The position numbers were made by a program, and so were the translations under genes. DNA of 64,000 nt from Vitis vinifera (lineage: Eukaryota > Streptophyta > Magnoliopsida > Vitales > Vitaceae): positions 6,773,001-6,837,000 of the forward strand of contig NC_081821.1 of assembly GCF_030704535.1 (NCBI RefSeq), read 5' to 3'. Below the pieces are notes generated by a model. The model was not told the origin of the DNA. It saw only the letters and a program-made list of their open reading frames with translations, and searched no databases. Below, piece after piece: positions 1-13,091 of the stretch (the stretch's first letter is position 1; each line of letters starts with the position of its first letter).

Positions 1-1932
1 TGTGATGCTGCTTCTCACTTTCCAAAAGTTTTCGTTCTACACCTTTCACACCACACACAAGCACGCCCTGATTCGATGCTGCTTCCCATTTTCCAAGAAT
101 TTTGGTTCAGTTCCTTTAACAACACACTCAAACACACCCTGAGAATAGTCAGCTTAGTATTGCTGCAACCTGGTGAGTTAGATCCTACCTAACCCGTGAG
201 ATCCCAAACTTGGATTAGGAAATTTTAACTTGATCTAAGATTGTGTTGAGCTTGGATTGAGGCTTTAGCCTTTGGGTATCTATAAAATTTACTAATGATA
301 GGTATATATCATTTTTCATTTTATAGCACTCAAAAATTGAAATAAAAGGAAAAAGTAGATAGAGTTAGATATAAAAGCAAAGAGAAATGAACTTTTATAT
401 TAAATATATGCACGATAGATAGGATAACTTAATTCATATTAATTCTAATTTTTTTCTGTCATATAGAATTATGACCATATTAATCCTTCTACAAATTTTT
501 ATTTTAGCTTGTAACATATTTGATCTTATATTTATAGATGCATTATTTTGAAAAAACTATTTATTTTCTTAATATTGTCTTAATTAAGTAACTATATGAT
601 TGATGATCCGACAGATTTGACTTGAGTTGAAAATTTCTAATCTGAAGTGAGGTATGATTGGGGTTGGGTTGACTTCTGATCTATCAACCCACCCGAGTTG
701 CAGTTCTAATTACTGTTTTGTTTCTCCATGGGTTGGAATTGGGATTTTCTTCATGCCACTCCACAGTGCTGTGCATGCAAGTTATGATGCATCTTAAAAG
801 CTAGTATTCTCAATATATAGTAAATTTCCAAAAAGAGCTTTGTCATATTTTGTAACAAACCTTTGCATCAACTCAAATAGAAATTCTCAGTATGAAAGAA
901 GAATTTTGCGGCTTTTGTAGAATAGACATACCTCATCAAACATCTAGGTGGCTTATTATTTTTTATTTTTAGAAATAAAAACTGCTATATAAAATGATAA
1001 CTTATAAAAAGATAAAATTCAACTTGTGTTCAAAACTCTTTTCAAAATTTTAAAAATTTGAGGAAGTGATTTTTACTTAAATGTCAAAATTTTGAAAATG
1101 TGTTTTCAACCTGTATTTTGAATAAGAATTGCAACATTTTATACATGACATTCTATCACTAAAAATAAAAAAAAATAGAAAATGTATCCATACAGGCGTT
1201 CTTATGCACTCACTTTTTCATTATCTTTTTTGTTTTTGTTTTTTGGCCTTCTCGTTAATATCTTGGTTCTTGTTTGATTTTACAGCAAAGGTGGCAGTCC
1301 AAGCAGAGTGGAGAAGGTGATTGGAAAGAAATCCAAATTTTAAGAAAAGTTACAGTAAGTTAAATTTGTGAGCAACTTGTTGGCTTTGTCTTTATGGTGC
1401 AAGATTATTGTGTAAAAAAACTGAACATGGGTTCCCACTCGGAGGTGTGTGATTGTGCGAAGAGCTTTTTCAAAAGTTTCTTTTGCTTTTGAGTGTGAGA
1501 GAGTATATGTACATCCATAGGATTTGAAGTTTCATCGTACTGCAATCATTCATTAATTTTAATTTCTGCTTGGTTTCTATTATGAGAGTATAATTTCTGT
1601 TAAGTTCCCAGATTATTGCTAATCACTAGTTGGTTTTCCCTGCATTTGGACTCTTCTTTTTTCATATGCAAAAGTCTCTAAAGTCGTCGTAAGCCTAGGT
1701 GAAAGCCAGACACCAAACTGGAACCACTCAACATGATAATCGTTGGGCAATGATGAGGAGAATACAGAAGATCAAAGCATTATTCTCAAAAGATGTTATT
1801 CTGACAGGCATTTCATTATTTTAGTTGCTATACAGTACATTTAGGACATTATTACAAAACGCTGCCACGCTTCAATTAAATGTATGAGATAACAAAACAT
1901 GGTATTTTTACCTGTGTAAATATTAGAATCTA
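1..1932. other. Intergenic stretch downstream of the ABCA2-type gene
   Basis: No coding region is recognised. The first 143 bases hold two imperfect tandem copies (period about 71 bp, starting near 4 and 75) of a stretch beginning GATGCTGCTTC. The rest is AT-rich and contains only short chance ORFs. The last few hundred bases are probably 3' UTR of the minus-strand transporter that ends at 1933. Confidence 0.5.
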
Positions 1933-4528
1933 TCATCGATCATCATTTGAAACAATTTGATTTGGGTCAATCACGACCCCTTGAACAGTCCTTGACCTTC
2001 TACGCAAAGAAGGCATCTGTGGGATGCCAGGAGGTACTGGAGTCTCAGGCGAGTGCTCGGAAATGCAGAGCGAACCAGTATCATCTTGTTCCCATTGTAC
2101 TTCTACCATAACTCCTCTGGGATTCTCTGCAGACTCTGTTCCTGGAATTCCCACAAATCTGGCTCCCACAGGTACCTGCATTTTCATTGTAAGAGAGGAG
2201 AAAAAGGTAAAAATAAGTCAGTATAATTGTTTTTTGAATAAGGAGCTTGCTATGTTACGATGACTTAAGGTTGGAAAGAAAAAAATTGCTACAGAAAATT
2301 ATTTTATATATAATTAATTAATTAATTAAAAATTTATGTATTTTAAAATTATTTAATTTTTGTATAAAAAAAAGTTAAAATAAGTCAAATAAATTTGAAA
2401 TAATAAATAAATATAATTTATTGATTTTAAAATTATTTTTTATTTCTTTTTTTTCCCTATCATTTTTCTTCTCTCTTCTCTCTCTTTTATTTTGTATTTT
2501 TATTTTTTTGTATTTTTCCTCAAATATTCTAGAGCTAAACATAGCCTAATATAAACTTTACCTACCTGAACCACTATGCCGGATGTTAAAGTCAGAGATT
2601 CCATGCTCCCTTCAGCTGCGGCACTTTCTAGCTCTGCCTTCTTTGCAATATTCAAGAAAACTTCTTCAAGAGTTGTAAGCCCCAGTTGAATGTCTGCTAT
2701 TCCAAATTCTGTTTCTCTATCTTGGAGCTCCCCAAAGAATTTCTATTGAGGAATATAAAAGCCACGAAGGAGAAAAGAGAAACAAACACCAAATTCTACT
2801 CAAAATCTTCATTGGTAGCCGTAGTAAAAAATCCTGATAAATTAGGTTGTTCAGAGTAAGTATATAATTAAACAAGGCAAAAAATGAGAGAGTCGTCTAC
2901 CGTCAACCGTGCTTCTCGATCATGGGGAATGACAAAAGTCAAGAAGGCCTTGTTCTCTTCTTTGGGCACTATATCCAAATGCTGTAACAAAACATTGAGA
3001 AATCAGAAACCAAGCTTTGGGGGGGGGGGGCCAAGGATATGTGTAAGCAACCTTTATTAGTTACACATACATATTTAAAGAATTGCTTTACGGCCTCATG
3101 ATAAGGTGTGGTGACTGCATCGTCATTGGGGCGAGTGTTTCCATTCGTGCTTCCAGTGAAGCTTACATGAGCAATAAAACCAGTTCCAAACCGAGACTTC
3201 AACCTAATTGAGGTCCCAATGCAACGAAGCCTACCCTTTGCCATGATTCCAATGCGGTCACTTAATATGTCCGCTTCTTCCATTGAGTGTGTAGTTAGGA
3301 CAATGGCACGTCCTTTCTTTGCATTCTCTATTATGTCCCACACATGCCTCCTCGTTATCGGGTCCATGCCAGTTGTCTACAAATCAAAAGAAACCTCGTA
3401 TGAAACAAATACATTAAAGAAACATGCAGAAAGGAGAAGTCTCTAGTCTGCATACCGGTTCATCCATAATGACCAACTTTGGATCACCAATTAGTGCTAT
3501 AGCAACACTAAGGCGGCGTTTCATTCCTCCACTATAACTCCCAGCTCTCATTTTGGCTGCTTGGGTGAGTTTCACCTCTGCCAATGATTTTTGAGCAACC
3601 TGCACAAAAGTAGAAGCATTTGTTCCAGGAAATATGAATAGAAGAGAGACATTCTACTGACACGAGTTCATCAAGAATGAAGTGAACATCTATATTGGTG
3701 TAAAAACTAATAATTGGACAAAAACCAAGTCTTCCAATAAATAGGAAAAATCAAGTAGGTGAAGGCCCCTTATTGGGGTTTGCTCAGTACATACTGATTT
3801 GACTGAAGAAGGGGGGAGGCCTTTAATGCTAGAGAACAGCTCTAGGTGCTCTTGACCAGACAAAGAATTCCAGAGAATGTCAAACTGTGAAAAGAAAAAA
3901 ATTTAAGTCAGTCCTCTTGAAAACTAGATTTATTTGAATAAAGATGAAACCAAAGAAAAAAAGAAAGGGTCACCTGGGGACAAACTCCTATGATTCTTCG
4001 AATGTTTGACATTCCTACAGAGCTTCGAATGGAATATCCATATATTAATGCTGTCAACAAGACGGTTCATAATGTAGCTCAAGTACATTCCATTAACTAC
4101 ATAGAAGAAATTAATAAACACGAAAATTGAACATTACCATCACCCTCAGTGACTGGGGTAATTCCAGTCAAGCAATTAATTGTAGTAGTTTTTCCAGCTC
4201 CATTGGGTCCAAGGAGACAAAATAGTTGATTCTTTGGAAAGTTCACCCATAATCCCTGAAGGTAATTTGCAAATATGCAGTGGTTACAACATTGACACAT
4301 ACAAAATAAGATATACCCCTTTGTCATCTTGCCTAACACAAGAATTTTCAAATGGTGGAGATGGCACGCACACTTGATCATCTGAAGATCTAAAAAAATA
4401 CATGAAATTAGATGAGAAGTGTTCCCCCCTGCACCTACTTGCATTTGAGAGATGGGCCTCTCACACCTACCTTTTATTTTAACAAAGGACATGTCTTGAG
4501 AGATGCTACACAAGTTACAACAAACAAG

Positions 4529-4572
<44 letters not shown>

Positions 4573-7500
4573 GAGGGAAAAAATAACTAAATTTTCTTAG
4601 GTCAATGTGGCATAAAATCTGCTAATGGAAAACATCAAATTGTAACTCTTTGCATCACTGTTCATGAGTAAAGTTAAGTTATCACAAATAAATAAATCCC
4701 CTATAATAGTGACAGATAGTACTACTGAATATCCCTGTAAAATAAGTTCATTACCTTGAGAGCATGGTAAGGCGAAGTCTTCTTGCATTTACAGCAACCA
4801 ATATTAGTTGTCCCAGGATATGTTTTTGCAAGACCGCATATCTGAACTGCAATATTTGGATCAGCTACACCTTCCCTTCTTTGTTGTTTTACTTTGTTTT
4901 CCTCTTCAAGGACATCTTCATCATCTGGAGTGATGTCCTCCAAAGATGGAATAGAACCTATGCAACTACAAATGCCACCCTCTAAACGAAGAAACGTAAA
5001 GATGGGTCAGGTCAGTTATAACTACCAGCCAACAAGGAAATTCATGAGCATAGATTAAAATTTTGATCTTGATTACCTTCCACCTTGTTTCCACCTCTTC
5101 CTGTCCAATACCCAGGCTTCAAAAAGTAAAATAGAGATTTCCTCACACCCGATGAATTTGGGATTATATTATCGAAGTAGATGGCCAAAAGAAACCATAG
5201 AAAAAATGTGGCTGTGAGCCATATATAGATATCATTCTGTCAAGAATATAAGAAGTGAGAGCATAATATAAAGGATAAACCTTAATAATTACCTTTCATG
5301 ATTAAAAATAAAAGTGAAGAAGGAATAATGAAAGAAAGTAAGTGAAGAGCAAAGAAAAGAAAATGGAATGCCAAGGTGATGTCTTAGTAAAAGCTACAAG
5401 CAACCTAAATTGTCATTGTTAGGATTTTGAGCTTTAATGCATAAACATACAATTGTAATGACACAATCCAAATCATTTGGTGCACAGTCTGCTCGTTTAC
5501 TCCAGCTAATCCCAGGATCTTGAGGAGTGGAAGTTGCATCAGCAAGCAATGATAGAGCTTCAGCAAGAAGATTAGGAGGGAATAGTGACCATATAATCCG
5601 ATAGAAATTAGGAAAGTTGTTACTATAGGGAAATCCAAATATTGTAACAAGCTGCAATGACCAAATTGAATTTATTAGTGATGACTGAGTGTGTAATTTC
5701 CATTCCATAAATTTAAGGGGAAACCTTACCTGTGAAAAAAATCCGAAGATAAAAATGCAAAAACCAATAATTGTAGATGAAGATGACTTGCTTATGAAGG
5801 ATGACAGCATGAAAGCATAACCAATCTAGAATCACAAGCCAACACGATGAATGAATGATATATATGCTGAAATAGGATTATTTATGTCTAAGAACAAATA
5901 AAATCAATGACCAATTTAGGATAATAAGAAAGAAAAATTACCATATTGAGTTGGAAAAGGAAGAACAAGAGGAATACAACTGAAAAACTGTTGTTTAAGA
6001 AAAAATCAAACTGGAACATCATTCCAAAGAGAACAATGAAAAGTGAAGCAATAAGTATGATAATTCCCTCCCATGTGAGCCATGACAACCAGTAGGCAGA
6101 ATCATAAAGACCCATCATTGTCATTGCCTATGAAGTAAAACACAAAAATAGCAAACATGAGAATAATTCCATAACATGAGAATAATTCCATAAAAGTGCA
6201 TGAATGCTGAAATTTTTATTAAATAGGCAGATTCGAACAATCAATACCTGGCGAAGTTTTAGTTCCTTCTCTGTGATCAAGGAACTAATTTGGATAACAA
6301 AACCAAACATGGCAATTGCAAGGAAAAATGTTGGACCTACTACAGCCACAACAGAGAACTCTTCTATTGCAGGGTGTGCAAATTCCTTAAATCTAGCAGT
6401 CCAGTTGAAGTTTGGATCTGAGTATGCAAGAATAAAATGTATGTTTAAGACAAATGGATATAGGGACATCATAGCATTGGCCAACAATAGAAGATTTTTA
6501 AAAGACAACAAAAATAAGGGTGAAAATTTGATACCTCCAATTAGAGACCTAGCCATTTCACGTTCTGCAACAATTTGGAGTGGAATTTGAAATTTGAATG
6601 TGGGATCTTCATAATGCCCTCGTTTACTAACTGGAGTAGAATTAGTTTGTAAGCCATAGCTAATTACAGTAGCATTTGTTTCTACAAAATGCAGCGCTCC
6701 TGGGCAACGCATTGGATCACTATATAGCCATGCATCCACTTCATCACGTGTACTAAATGATTTGACCTAGGCAAATAAAGCAAAGATAGAATGGTTATGT
6801 CCTTTAATGTATGGACTTTCTCATAAGTGTTTCATTAATAAGGATTTGCTTAATGCATAGATAGAAACAAAAGAAAGAAATAAAAAGAAAACCAAAAGGA
6901 AAAAGCTTTAGAAAGGTAAAACTCATGAGTAATAATAAGAGATGTTGGCCATGCTTCTTCACTGTCCAATAATTTACATTTTATCTCACCTTTTCACTCA
7001 ACTCTTAAAGAAGGGGCCAATATAAAGTATGTGAAGAAGAGTCATGGGTAAGCACACACTTTCATTGCCTTTGTTTCCCAATCCTTATTTTTAGAAACAC
7101 CAACTTTTTTTTTTTTTGTGACACAGACGACCTAAACCTATTAAGTTATTGTTTGATAAGTGCTCCACAAGACTTATCATAACCTTCTTGAACTATTGAC
7201 GAAACCATCAATAAGATATTCATTGAGAGTGACATTAAAATTTACTTTGTTTGGCTGCAGGAAATAATGCTAGCCAAGAAAAAAGAGTCTCATATTTTCA
7301 AAGAGCAAAATGGAGCCACGAAGAGAGCAGCTATATTTAAAATGGAAATTGCTTGAAAAAAAAGGTGTCAAGGTAAACAAAAATTTTAAAAGCCATTTTA
7401 CAATGACTTGACATCACCAAATAACTCAAGGGCATTGTATACCAATTTATGAGAAAACACAGATTATTCTTCCCATCTCACATTTAACTTTACATTTTCC

Positions 7501-9709
7501 CTTTTGTAGATAAACACAAGAACACAGAGACTGTCACAAAATGAACAATACAAGTCTCTGTCAATTTAGCTACGGACAAAAGCTTTATTTTACTATGAAC
7601 CTTAACTTGTAGCAGGAAGGATATAACTCACAAAGCTTAACTTAGTTAGTGTTTGTTTTTTTGACTTAATGTTGAATGTAATTTGTTTTCAGACTTCAAA
7701 TTATTTGTTTTTAACAATTTTTTTTCTACTTTTTATTTATTTAATTTTTTTTTATTGAATAGAAAAAGCCAAAATATTTAGGTGGTGTTTGTTTTTTAGT
7801 TGAATAGAAAAAACCAAAATATTTGACTTTTTTTATTCAACTAAAAGTAAACTGTTGACATCGTCTAATGTAAGTAAACTGAACATATTGATAACAAGTT
7901 CACTTTAGTTATATTGGATGATGTTAACAGGTTACTTTTAGCTTAATAAGAAAAGACAAATATTTTGATTTTTTTTATTCAGCCAAAAAACAAACACCAC
8001 CTTAGGTTTTTGCCGAATGCTAAAGATAACTTTTTGAAACAAACCAAAACACAATCTCAACACAACCTTCACCTATTAATGCATAATACTTAATAGAAAT
8101 AAAATAATAAAAAACAACTTAATGCTTAATACTATCGAGTTGTATTTAAAGTTAAATTAATTTAAATTCTATTTAGATTTAAGTGAAAAAAAAAAAAAAC
8201 CACCTTAGTCTTATTTGATTAACCCAACTAAACTTGGAAAATAAATTTTGGTTGCCGATAAACCGACTCAAATTTTTGTTTGTCTCTTTATTATCAACAA
8301 TAAAACATGGTAGAGATCCAAATAAAACCAATTTCCATCATCATATATTGTTTGCAGGAGTTGGTTAGCTAGTAAAATCAGCTAAGAACCAGAACCACAG
8401 AAAAAATAACTGTTTCCATTTTCTTTTATTTTTTTCTGTTTTTCCAGAGGCAAGTCTTAATGTTACTAAGGAAAAATCCTAATTCTCCTTTTAATTGCTG
8501 AGAGAAGATAGAAAAATAACAGAATCTTAAAATTCTTTCATCATTTAGGATTCACGAGAAGAAAAAAATTCCAGTTGAATGACCAAATGTAATTATTTAG
8601 TTAGTTTGAGGAAATTATCCATAGTTTGTCTTGAGGAAATTCTCCATTTTCTCAGCATGATAGCAACCAAAAAAAAGCCTAAATATAACAGAAAGAAAAA
8701 AAGATTTCCACCAGCATGCTTCCCTACAAAGAAATATAATTTTGATGGTTTCGACGGAACTATTACTATGAAATATAATTTTGATTGTTTCAAGTGAACT
8801 ATTACTGTGAAATACTTGTTTATCACGAAACAAAAATGGTGAAAATTTTCAATTTTTCTCACCTCTTTTTTTTTAATATTTTCCTCCCGTTTCTCATAGA
8901 CCTAGTAGAAATAATTAGAAGTTTTAGTTACTCACTAAAACTTGAGAGCACGGGTTTATTTTTAACACACAAAAATCATATTTCCACTTGTTTTCTTTTC
9001 TTTTTCCTCACAACCAAACAGACCAAAGTGAAAAATCTAAATCTCACGAATAATCAAAATTCACAGTAATAAAACTGGTTCACAGAATCAAACAGCAAAA
9101 TTATCTTCCATAATACACTTCACAATTGATTCAGCCGGCTGTTTCCAGATAAAGCTATGGAAAGGGGAAACAAGAAAAAAGAAAAAGAAAAAGCTAAATT
9201 CTCATTAGTTATTACCGAGAAAGAAACATTTCATCCTTCATTCCCTTTCTTTTTCCTCCATTTTCTCTCTAACCAAATCACGAATAATTGAAAAAACAAG
9301 AGACAAAAAAATCCGAATCTTCGAAATCCAAAATTCATACCTTATCGGAAGGAATTGGGCGGCCAGGATTATTGGTCATGATTCTATTGACAATAGACTG
9401 GATCTTAGCGCTTCCATTACCGCTCCAAACAAAGTCGAAGCAAGGAAGCTTTGTGTAGAATTTATCCTCGCAAGGAGGAATCGGAAGAGAGACCAGAGGC
9501 TTAGGATCAAAGACGTTTTCATACTCTGTAGAAGAGGAGAACCGAGAACGAATGGCTTTCCCGATACAGAAGATGAGGAATATGAAGAAGAGAGACGAGA
9601 AGAGTTGAAGAAACGTCGCCCCCTTGTTCCGCCATGAGAGAAGGAAATTCTTCTTGAACAGTGCACCGAATTGTTGGATTAGCAGTGGCAATCCTCTCTG
9701 CAAATCCAT
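1933..9709 (-). CDS. ABCA2: ABCA2-type half-size ABC transporter (ABCA subfamily), 16 exons
   Basis: Membrane ATP-binding-cassette transporter of the plant ABCA (ATH) group: one transmembrane domain followed by one nucleotide-binding domain. Coding exons on the minus strand, read by splice sites and frame: 9709-9341, 6766-6535, 6417-6248, 6127-5942, 5825-5730, 5651-5451, 5236-5077, 4981-4755, 4255-4138, 4050-3974, 3884-3795, 3599-3456, 3376-3071, 2981-2901, 2742-2566, 2175-1933. They sum to 2877 nt, predicting 958 aa, close to the family's usual 930-985. A first hydrophobic segment lies near residues 32-52, with several more in exons 3-7. Walker A GPNGAGKTT is in exon 9. The signature YSGGMKRRLS is in exon 12. 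Walker B DEP-TTGMDP spans exons 12/13. A Cys-rich stretch (GCCKCKK) precedes the NBD. The start MDLQRGLPLL resembles the ABCA2 N-terminus as I know it. The lipid-related substrate is family inference only. Confidence 0.93.
3024..3033. repeat. Short G homopolymer in ABCA2-type intron 13
   Basis: Run of about ten G bases within an otherwise AT-rich intron between exons ending at 3071 and starting at 2981. Its only note is as a likely length-variable site. Confidence 0.6.
4532..4571. repeat. (AT)n microsatellite in ABCA2-type intron 8
   Basis: About 40 bp of AT/TA dinucleotides interrupted once by a G, inside the intron between exons 4981-4755 and 4255-4138. Confidence 0.9.
7649..8204. mobile_element. 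Probable outer Tourist-like (PIF/Harbinger) MITE, interrupted by another MITE
   Basis: The left end GTGTTTGTTTTTTTGACTTAA and the right end (read on the minus strand GGTGGTTTTTTTTTTTTTCACTTAAA) are imperfect inverted repeats, and TTA lies at both outer edges (7646-7648 and 8205-8207). A TTA target duplication is the hallmark of PIF/Harbinger elements. The better-preserved MITE at 7781-8001 sits inside. The low-complexity T tracts make this call tentative. Confidence 0.45.
7781..8001. mobile_element. Tourist-like (PIF/Harbinger) MITE, 221 bp, in ABCA2-type intron 1
   Basis: Terminal inverted repeats of about 70 bp start GGTGGTGTTTGTTTTTT on both strands, and TTA target duplications lie at 7778-7780 and 8002-8004. 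There is no coding capacity. The TTA duplication, the GGTGGTGTTTG terminus and the small size are those of Tourist-like MITEs mobilised by PIF/Harbinger transposases. Confidence 0.85.
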
Positions 9710-11234
9710 TGATTTCTATCTTTTGCTAAAGCTTTTAGTTTTAGCTGCTCTATATCGTTGAAACTGCTTTCTGATTCTGCCATTTATATGCTTTAGGCGC
9801 GTAAAACGCACCGTTTCAGCGCTTCTTCGAAATCACTCCGTCGACGTTTTTGACGTGTCTTTTCGCATCCTGTCTCATACTACATCTTTTATCATTTAAA
9901 CTTCACTCAAAACATGGCATCATACATTTTTAAGTTTGAAATTCTATCTTATAAATTGACATTTGAAAATAAATTTAAAGTATATTATAATAGGGGCATT
10001 ATGGTCATTTGAGTGGAAAATGGTGAAGGGCATTTTGGTCTTCACAAAGAAGGACGTGTGAACTTTGATGTGTCCAATATCAAGAAGGAATCGCGTGTCC
10101 GTTCACATTCTGAAAGCGAGGTGCTGGAATACGATTTTGCGGTTACTTGGAAGGTTGGCAAAGTTTAAAAATTGGTTGTGTTTACATCGGCCTGCATCTA
10201 ACCATTTGAAAAGTAGTTATTACTCTTGACCGTTAAGCCTTCCACCATTGGGAGATTTACGGGGGATAGGATTGTATTAAAAGAATTTTCTTGTTGATTA
10301 TTTGAGACACGGATGGAGGAGCTAAAAGCCAAACAAAACACCGGTTTGATCCGCGTTCCCATTTCCTTTAATCGAAACCTAATTGATTGATTGTATTTTT
10401 AAATTGAATGTATTTGGGCATTAATCATATTTGTGAGGGGAATTTTTTTATAATAATATTATTTTTAAAAACAATAATAATAGAAATATTATGATAATAT
10501 TTAGTAATTATTTTTTAAAATAATTTTAAAATAGTTTTTGAGAACAATTTTTAAAAATATTGTCTAATATTTTATAAAATAAATAAAAAATTGAAATATT
10601 TTTTAATATATTTTAAAAAATAATTTTTATACGTAAAGTTTTGTTTTTTTTTTGTTTTTAATAATTCTCCATATTGTAGATTATTTTTTAAAACAATTTT
10701 TAAAAAGAAATGAAAATAACTGAAAATAGTTATCGAACAAATTTTATATGCTTAAAAGAAAAATAATTTTACATGTAGAAATTATTTTTAGAATTATATA
10801 TTTAAAAAAAAAACATTTTCTCATAATTGGTATCCCATTTTTCATCTTTAATTTTTATTATATTTTAGGTAAAATTATCTTTTCAAAATAGGATTTGAAG
10901 GATTTGAATATGCATACAATTTATAAATTTATATTAATGATTCTTTTTTTATATATTTTAAAAAATACACTAAGATATGAAAAAAAAAACCATCTATTAG
11001 GGAAGTAGAACATTTTTCTTTTAATAGACTATATTCTAAATCCACTTCAATATTTCCTTGTATTTTTGCTTTTGACTATTGAATTCCCGCCATTTCATTT
11101 CAGCCCCCCCTTTCTCAACGGCTAGTATGTAAATTAGCAACATTATACAAATCCACTCCACTCCCTTCACTCTCCTCGAAGAAGACATCAACGAAAAATT
11201 AATCATGCTCCTCATTTCTATTTTGTTGATGTAA
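9710..11234. promoter_or_regulatory. Divergent intergenic region between ABCA2-type gene and PPR gene 1
   Basis: About 1.5 kb between two head-to-head genes, so it must contain both 5' ends. No single core promoter element is convincing. Bases about 10430-10800 are an AT-rich, self-complementary stretch. It resembles the hAT-like repeats at 33.1, 35.4, 36.1 and 40.6 kb (AACAATTTTTAAAAA motifs, with GTTATCGAACAAATTT near the right edge). Confidence 0.4.
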
Positions 11235-13091
11235 ATGGAACGCTATCTCATAGATTTACTTCACTGCTCTCTGCCCATAAACCAGTTGAAGCAAATCCAA
11301 GCTCTCATCATCATAAAGTACCTCTCTCTCACCCCACTTTTTATTAGAAGGCTATTGAACGCGTCCTTTATCCAATATGCTCGCCAAGTGTTTGATCAAA
11401 TTCCTCACCCAGATCAAGGCGTTCATTGTTCTTTCATTACTGCCTACTCTAGACTTTCCTTGAACAATGAAGCTCTAAGAACATTCGTTTCGATGCACCA
11501 AAACAATGTCCGGATAGTTTGTTTCACAATTCCGCCCATTTTTAAGTCATGTGCTTCGTTGTTGGCTATTGATGTGGGAAAACAGGTTCATTCGTTGGTT
11601 ATACGTTATGGGTTCCACTCAAGTGTGTTTTGTCAGAATGCTTTAATTAATTTCTATGCTAAAATTAATGACTTGGGTTCTGCTGAATTGATTTTCGATG
11701 GGATTTTGGTGAAGGACACGATTGCTTATAATTGTTTGATTTCTGCTTATTCAAGATCTGGTGAGGTTTTAGCGGCTCGAGAACTTTTTGATAAGATGAG
11801 AGATAGGAGTATTGTTTCATGGAATGCTATGATCTCTTGCTATGCTCAGAATGGGGATTATCATAAAGGGTGGATAATTTTCCAAAGAATGCAGGATGAA
11901 ATGTGTGAGCCCAATGAAATTACTTTGGCCACTGTACTCTCTATTTGTGCTAAACTTGGGGATTTGGAGATGGGTTTGAGGATTAAGAAGCTTAATGACA
12001 ATAAAAATCTGGGTTCAAATATGATTGTTTCAACTGCGATGTTGGAAATGTATGTCAAATGCGGGGCTGTTGATGATGGGCGTCTAGTATTTGACCATAT
12101 GGCCAGAAGGGATGTTGTTACATGGAGTGCCATGATTGCAGGTTATGCCCAAAATGGGAGATCAAATGAGGCCTTAGAGCTTTTTGAAAACATGAAAAGT
12201 GCACAAATTAAACCTAATGATGTTACACTTGTTAGTGTTCTATCAGCTTGTGCTCAGTTGGGTTCAGTAGAAACTGGTGAACGCATTGGAAGTTATGTGG
12301 AGAGTCGAGGCTTAATTTCAAATGTTTATGTTGCCTCAGCGCTACTGGGTATGTATTCTAAGTGTGGAAATATTATAAAGGCTCGCCAAATATTTGATAA
12401 GCTGCCTCAAAGAGATAATGTTACTTGGAACTCAATGATTATGGGGCTAGCTATTAATGGTTTTGCGGAGGATGCAATTGCTCTTTACAACAGAATGAAA
12501 GAAATTGAGGTGAAACCGAATAACATAACATTTGTAGGACTAATGACAGCCTGCACCCATGCAGGTCATGTTGAACTGGGTCTTGAGTTTTTCAGAAGTA
12601 TGAGGTCAGATCACAACATTTCACCAAATATTGAACATTTTGCTTGTATTGTGGACCTCTTTTGTAGATCAGGAAGACTAATAGATGCCTATGAGTTTAT
12701 ATGTAGGATGGAAGTGGAGCCCAATGTTGTAATATGGGGCACATTGTTGAGTGCATCCAGGATCCACTTGAATGTAGAGCTTGCTGAGCTTGCAGGGAAG
12801 AAATTACTAGAACTAGAGCCCGATAACTCTGGGAACTATGTCATTCTTTCTAACATATATGCCAGTGCCGGCAGATGGCAAGAAGCACTGAAGGTGCGGA
12901 AGTTGATGAAAGATAAGAGGGTGCAGAAAGCAGCTGCGTATAGTTGGGTAGAAGTGGAGGATAGGGTGCATAAATTTTTAGTCGGTGACACATCCCACCC
13001 TAGATCTGATGAGGTTTATAGCACCATTGATGGTTTGGCATTGCTTTCGACTTGGGTTGGTTATGAGTTGGATTTTGAAATAGAGGCCTGA
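11235..13091 (+). CDS. Pentatricopeptide repeat protein, PLS class with E/E+ tail (618 aa)
   Basis: Organelle RNA-binding helical-repeat protein. The single uninterrupted exon carries repeated motifs of PLS type, such as VVTWSAMIAGYAQNGRSNEA, NVTWNSMIMGLAINGFAEDA and PNNITFVGLMTACTHAGHVE, from roughly residue 50 to 500. An E domain follows (NYVILSNIYASAGRWQEALK). An E+ stretch (YSWVEVEDRVHKFLVGDTSHP) ends at about residue 610. No DYW deaminase domain is present. Proteins of this class usually specify C-to-U editing or other RNA processing sites in mitochondria or chloroplasts and recruit a DYW protein in trans. The start is the first ATG after an immediately preceding in-frame TAA. The N-terminus has no obvious transit peptide by eye, so the target organelle is open. 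Confidence 0.92.
   Translation: MERYLIDLLHCSLPINQLKQIQALIIIKYLSLTPLFIRRLLNASFIQYARQVFDQIPHPDQGVHCSFITAYSRLSLNNEALRTFVSMHQNNVRIVCFTIPPIFKSCASLLAIDVGKQVHSLVIRYGFHSSVFCQNALINFYAKINDLGSAELIFDGILVKDTIAYNCLISAYSRSGEVLAARELFDKMRDRSIVSWNAMISCYAQNGDYHKGWIIFQRMQDEMCEPNEITLATVLSICAKLGDLEMGLRIKKLNDNKNLGSNMIVSTAMLEMYVKCGAVDDGRLVFDHMARRDVVTWSAMIAGYAQNGRSNEALELFENMKSAQIKPNDVTLVSVLSACAQLGSVETGERIGSYVESRGLISNVYVASALLGMYSKCGNIIKARQIFDKLPQRDNVTWNSMIMGLAINGFAEDAIALYNRMKEIEVKPNNITFVGLMTACTHAGHVELGLEFFRSMRSDHNISPNIEHFACIVDLFCRSGRLIDAYEFICRMEVEPNVVIWGTLLSASRIHLNVELAELAGKKLLELEPDNSGNYVILSNIYASAGRWQEALKVRKLMKDKRVQKAAAYSWVEVEDRVHKFLVGDTSHPRSDEVYSTIDGLALLSTWVGYELDFEIEA

Noticed and set aside
3219-3446. Plus-strand ORF across the ABCA2-type NBD
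   Set aside because: Antisense shadow of exon 13.
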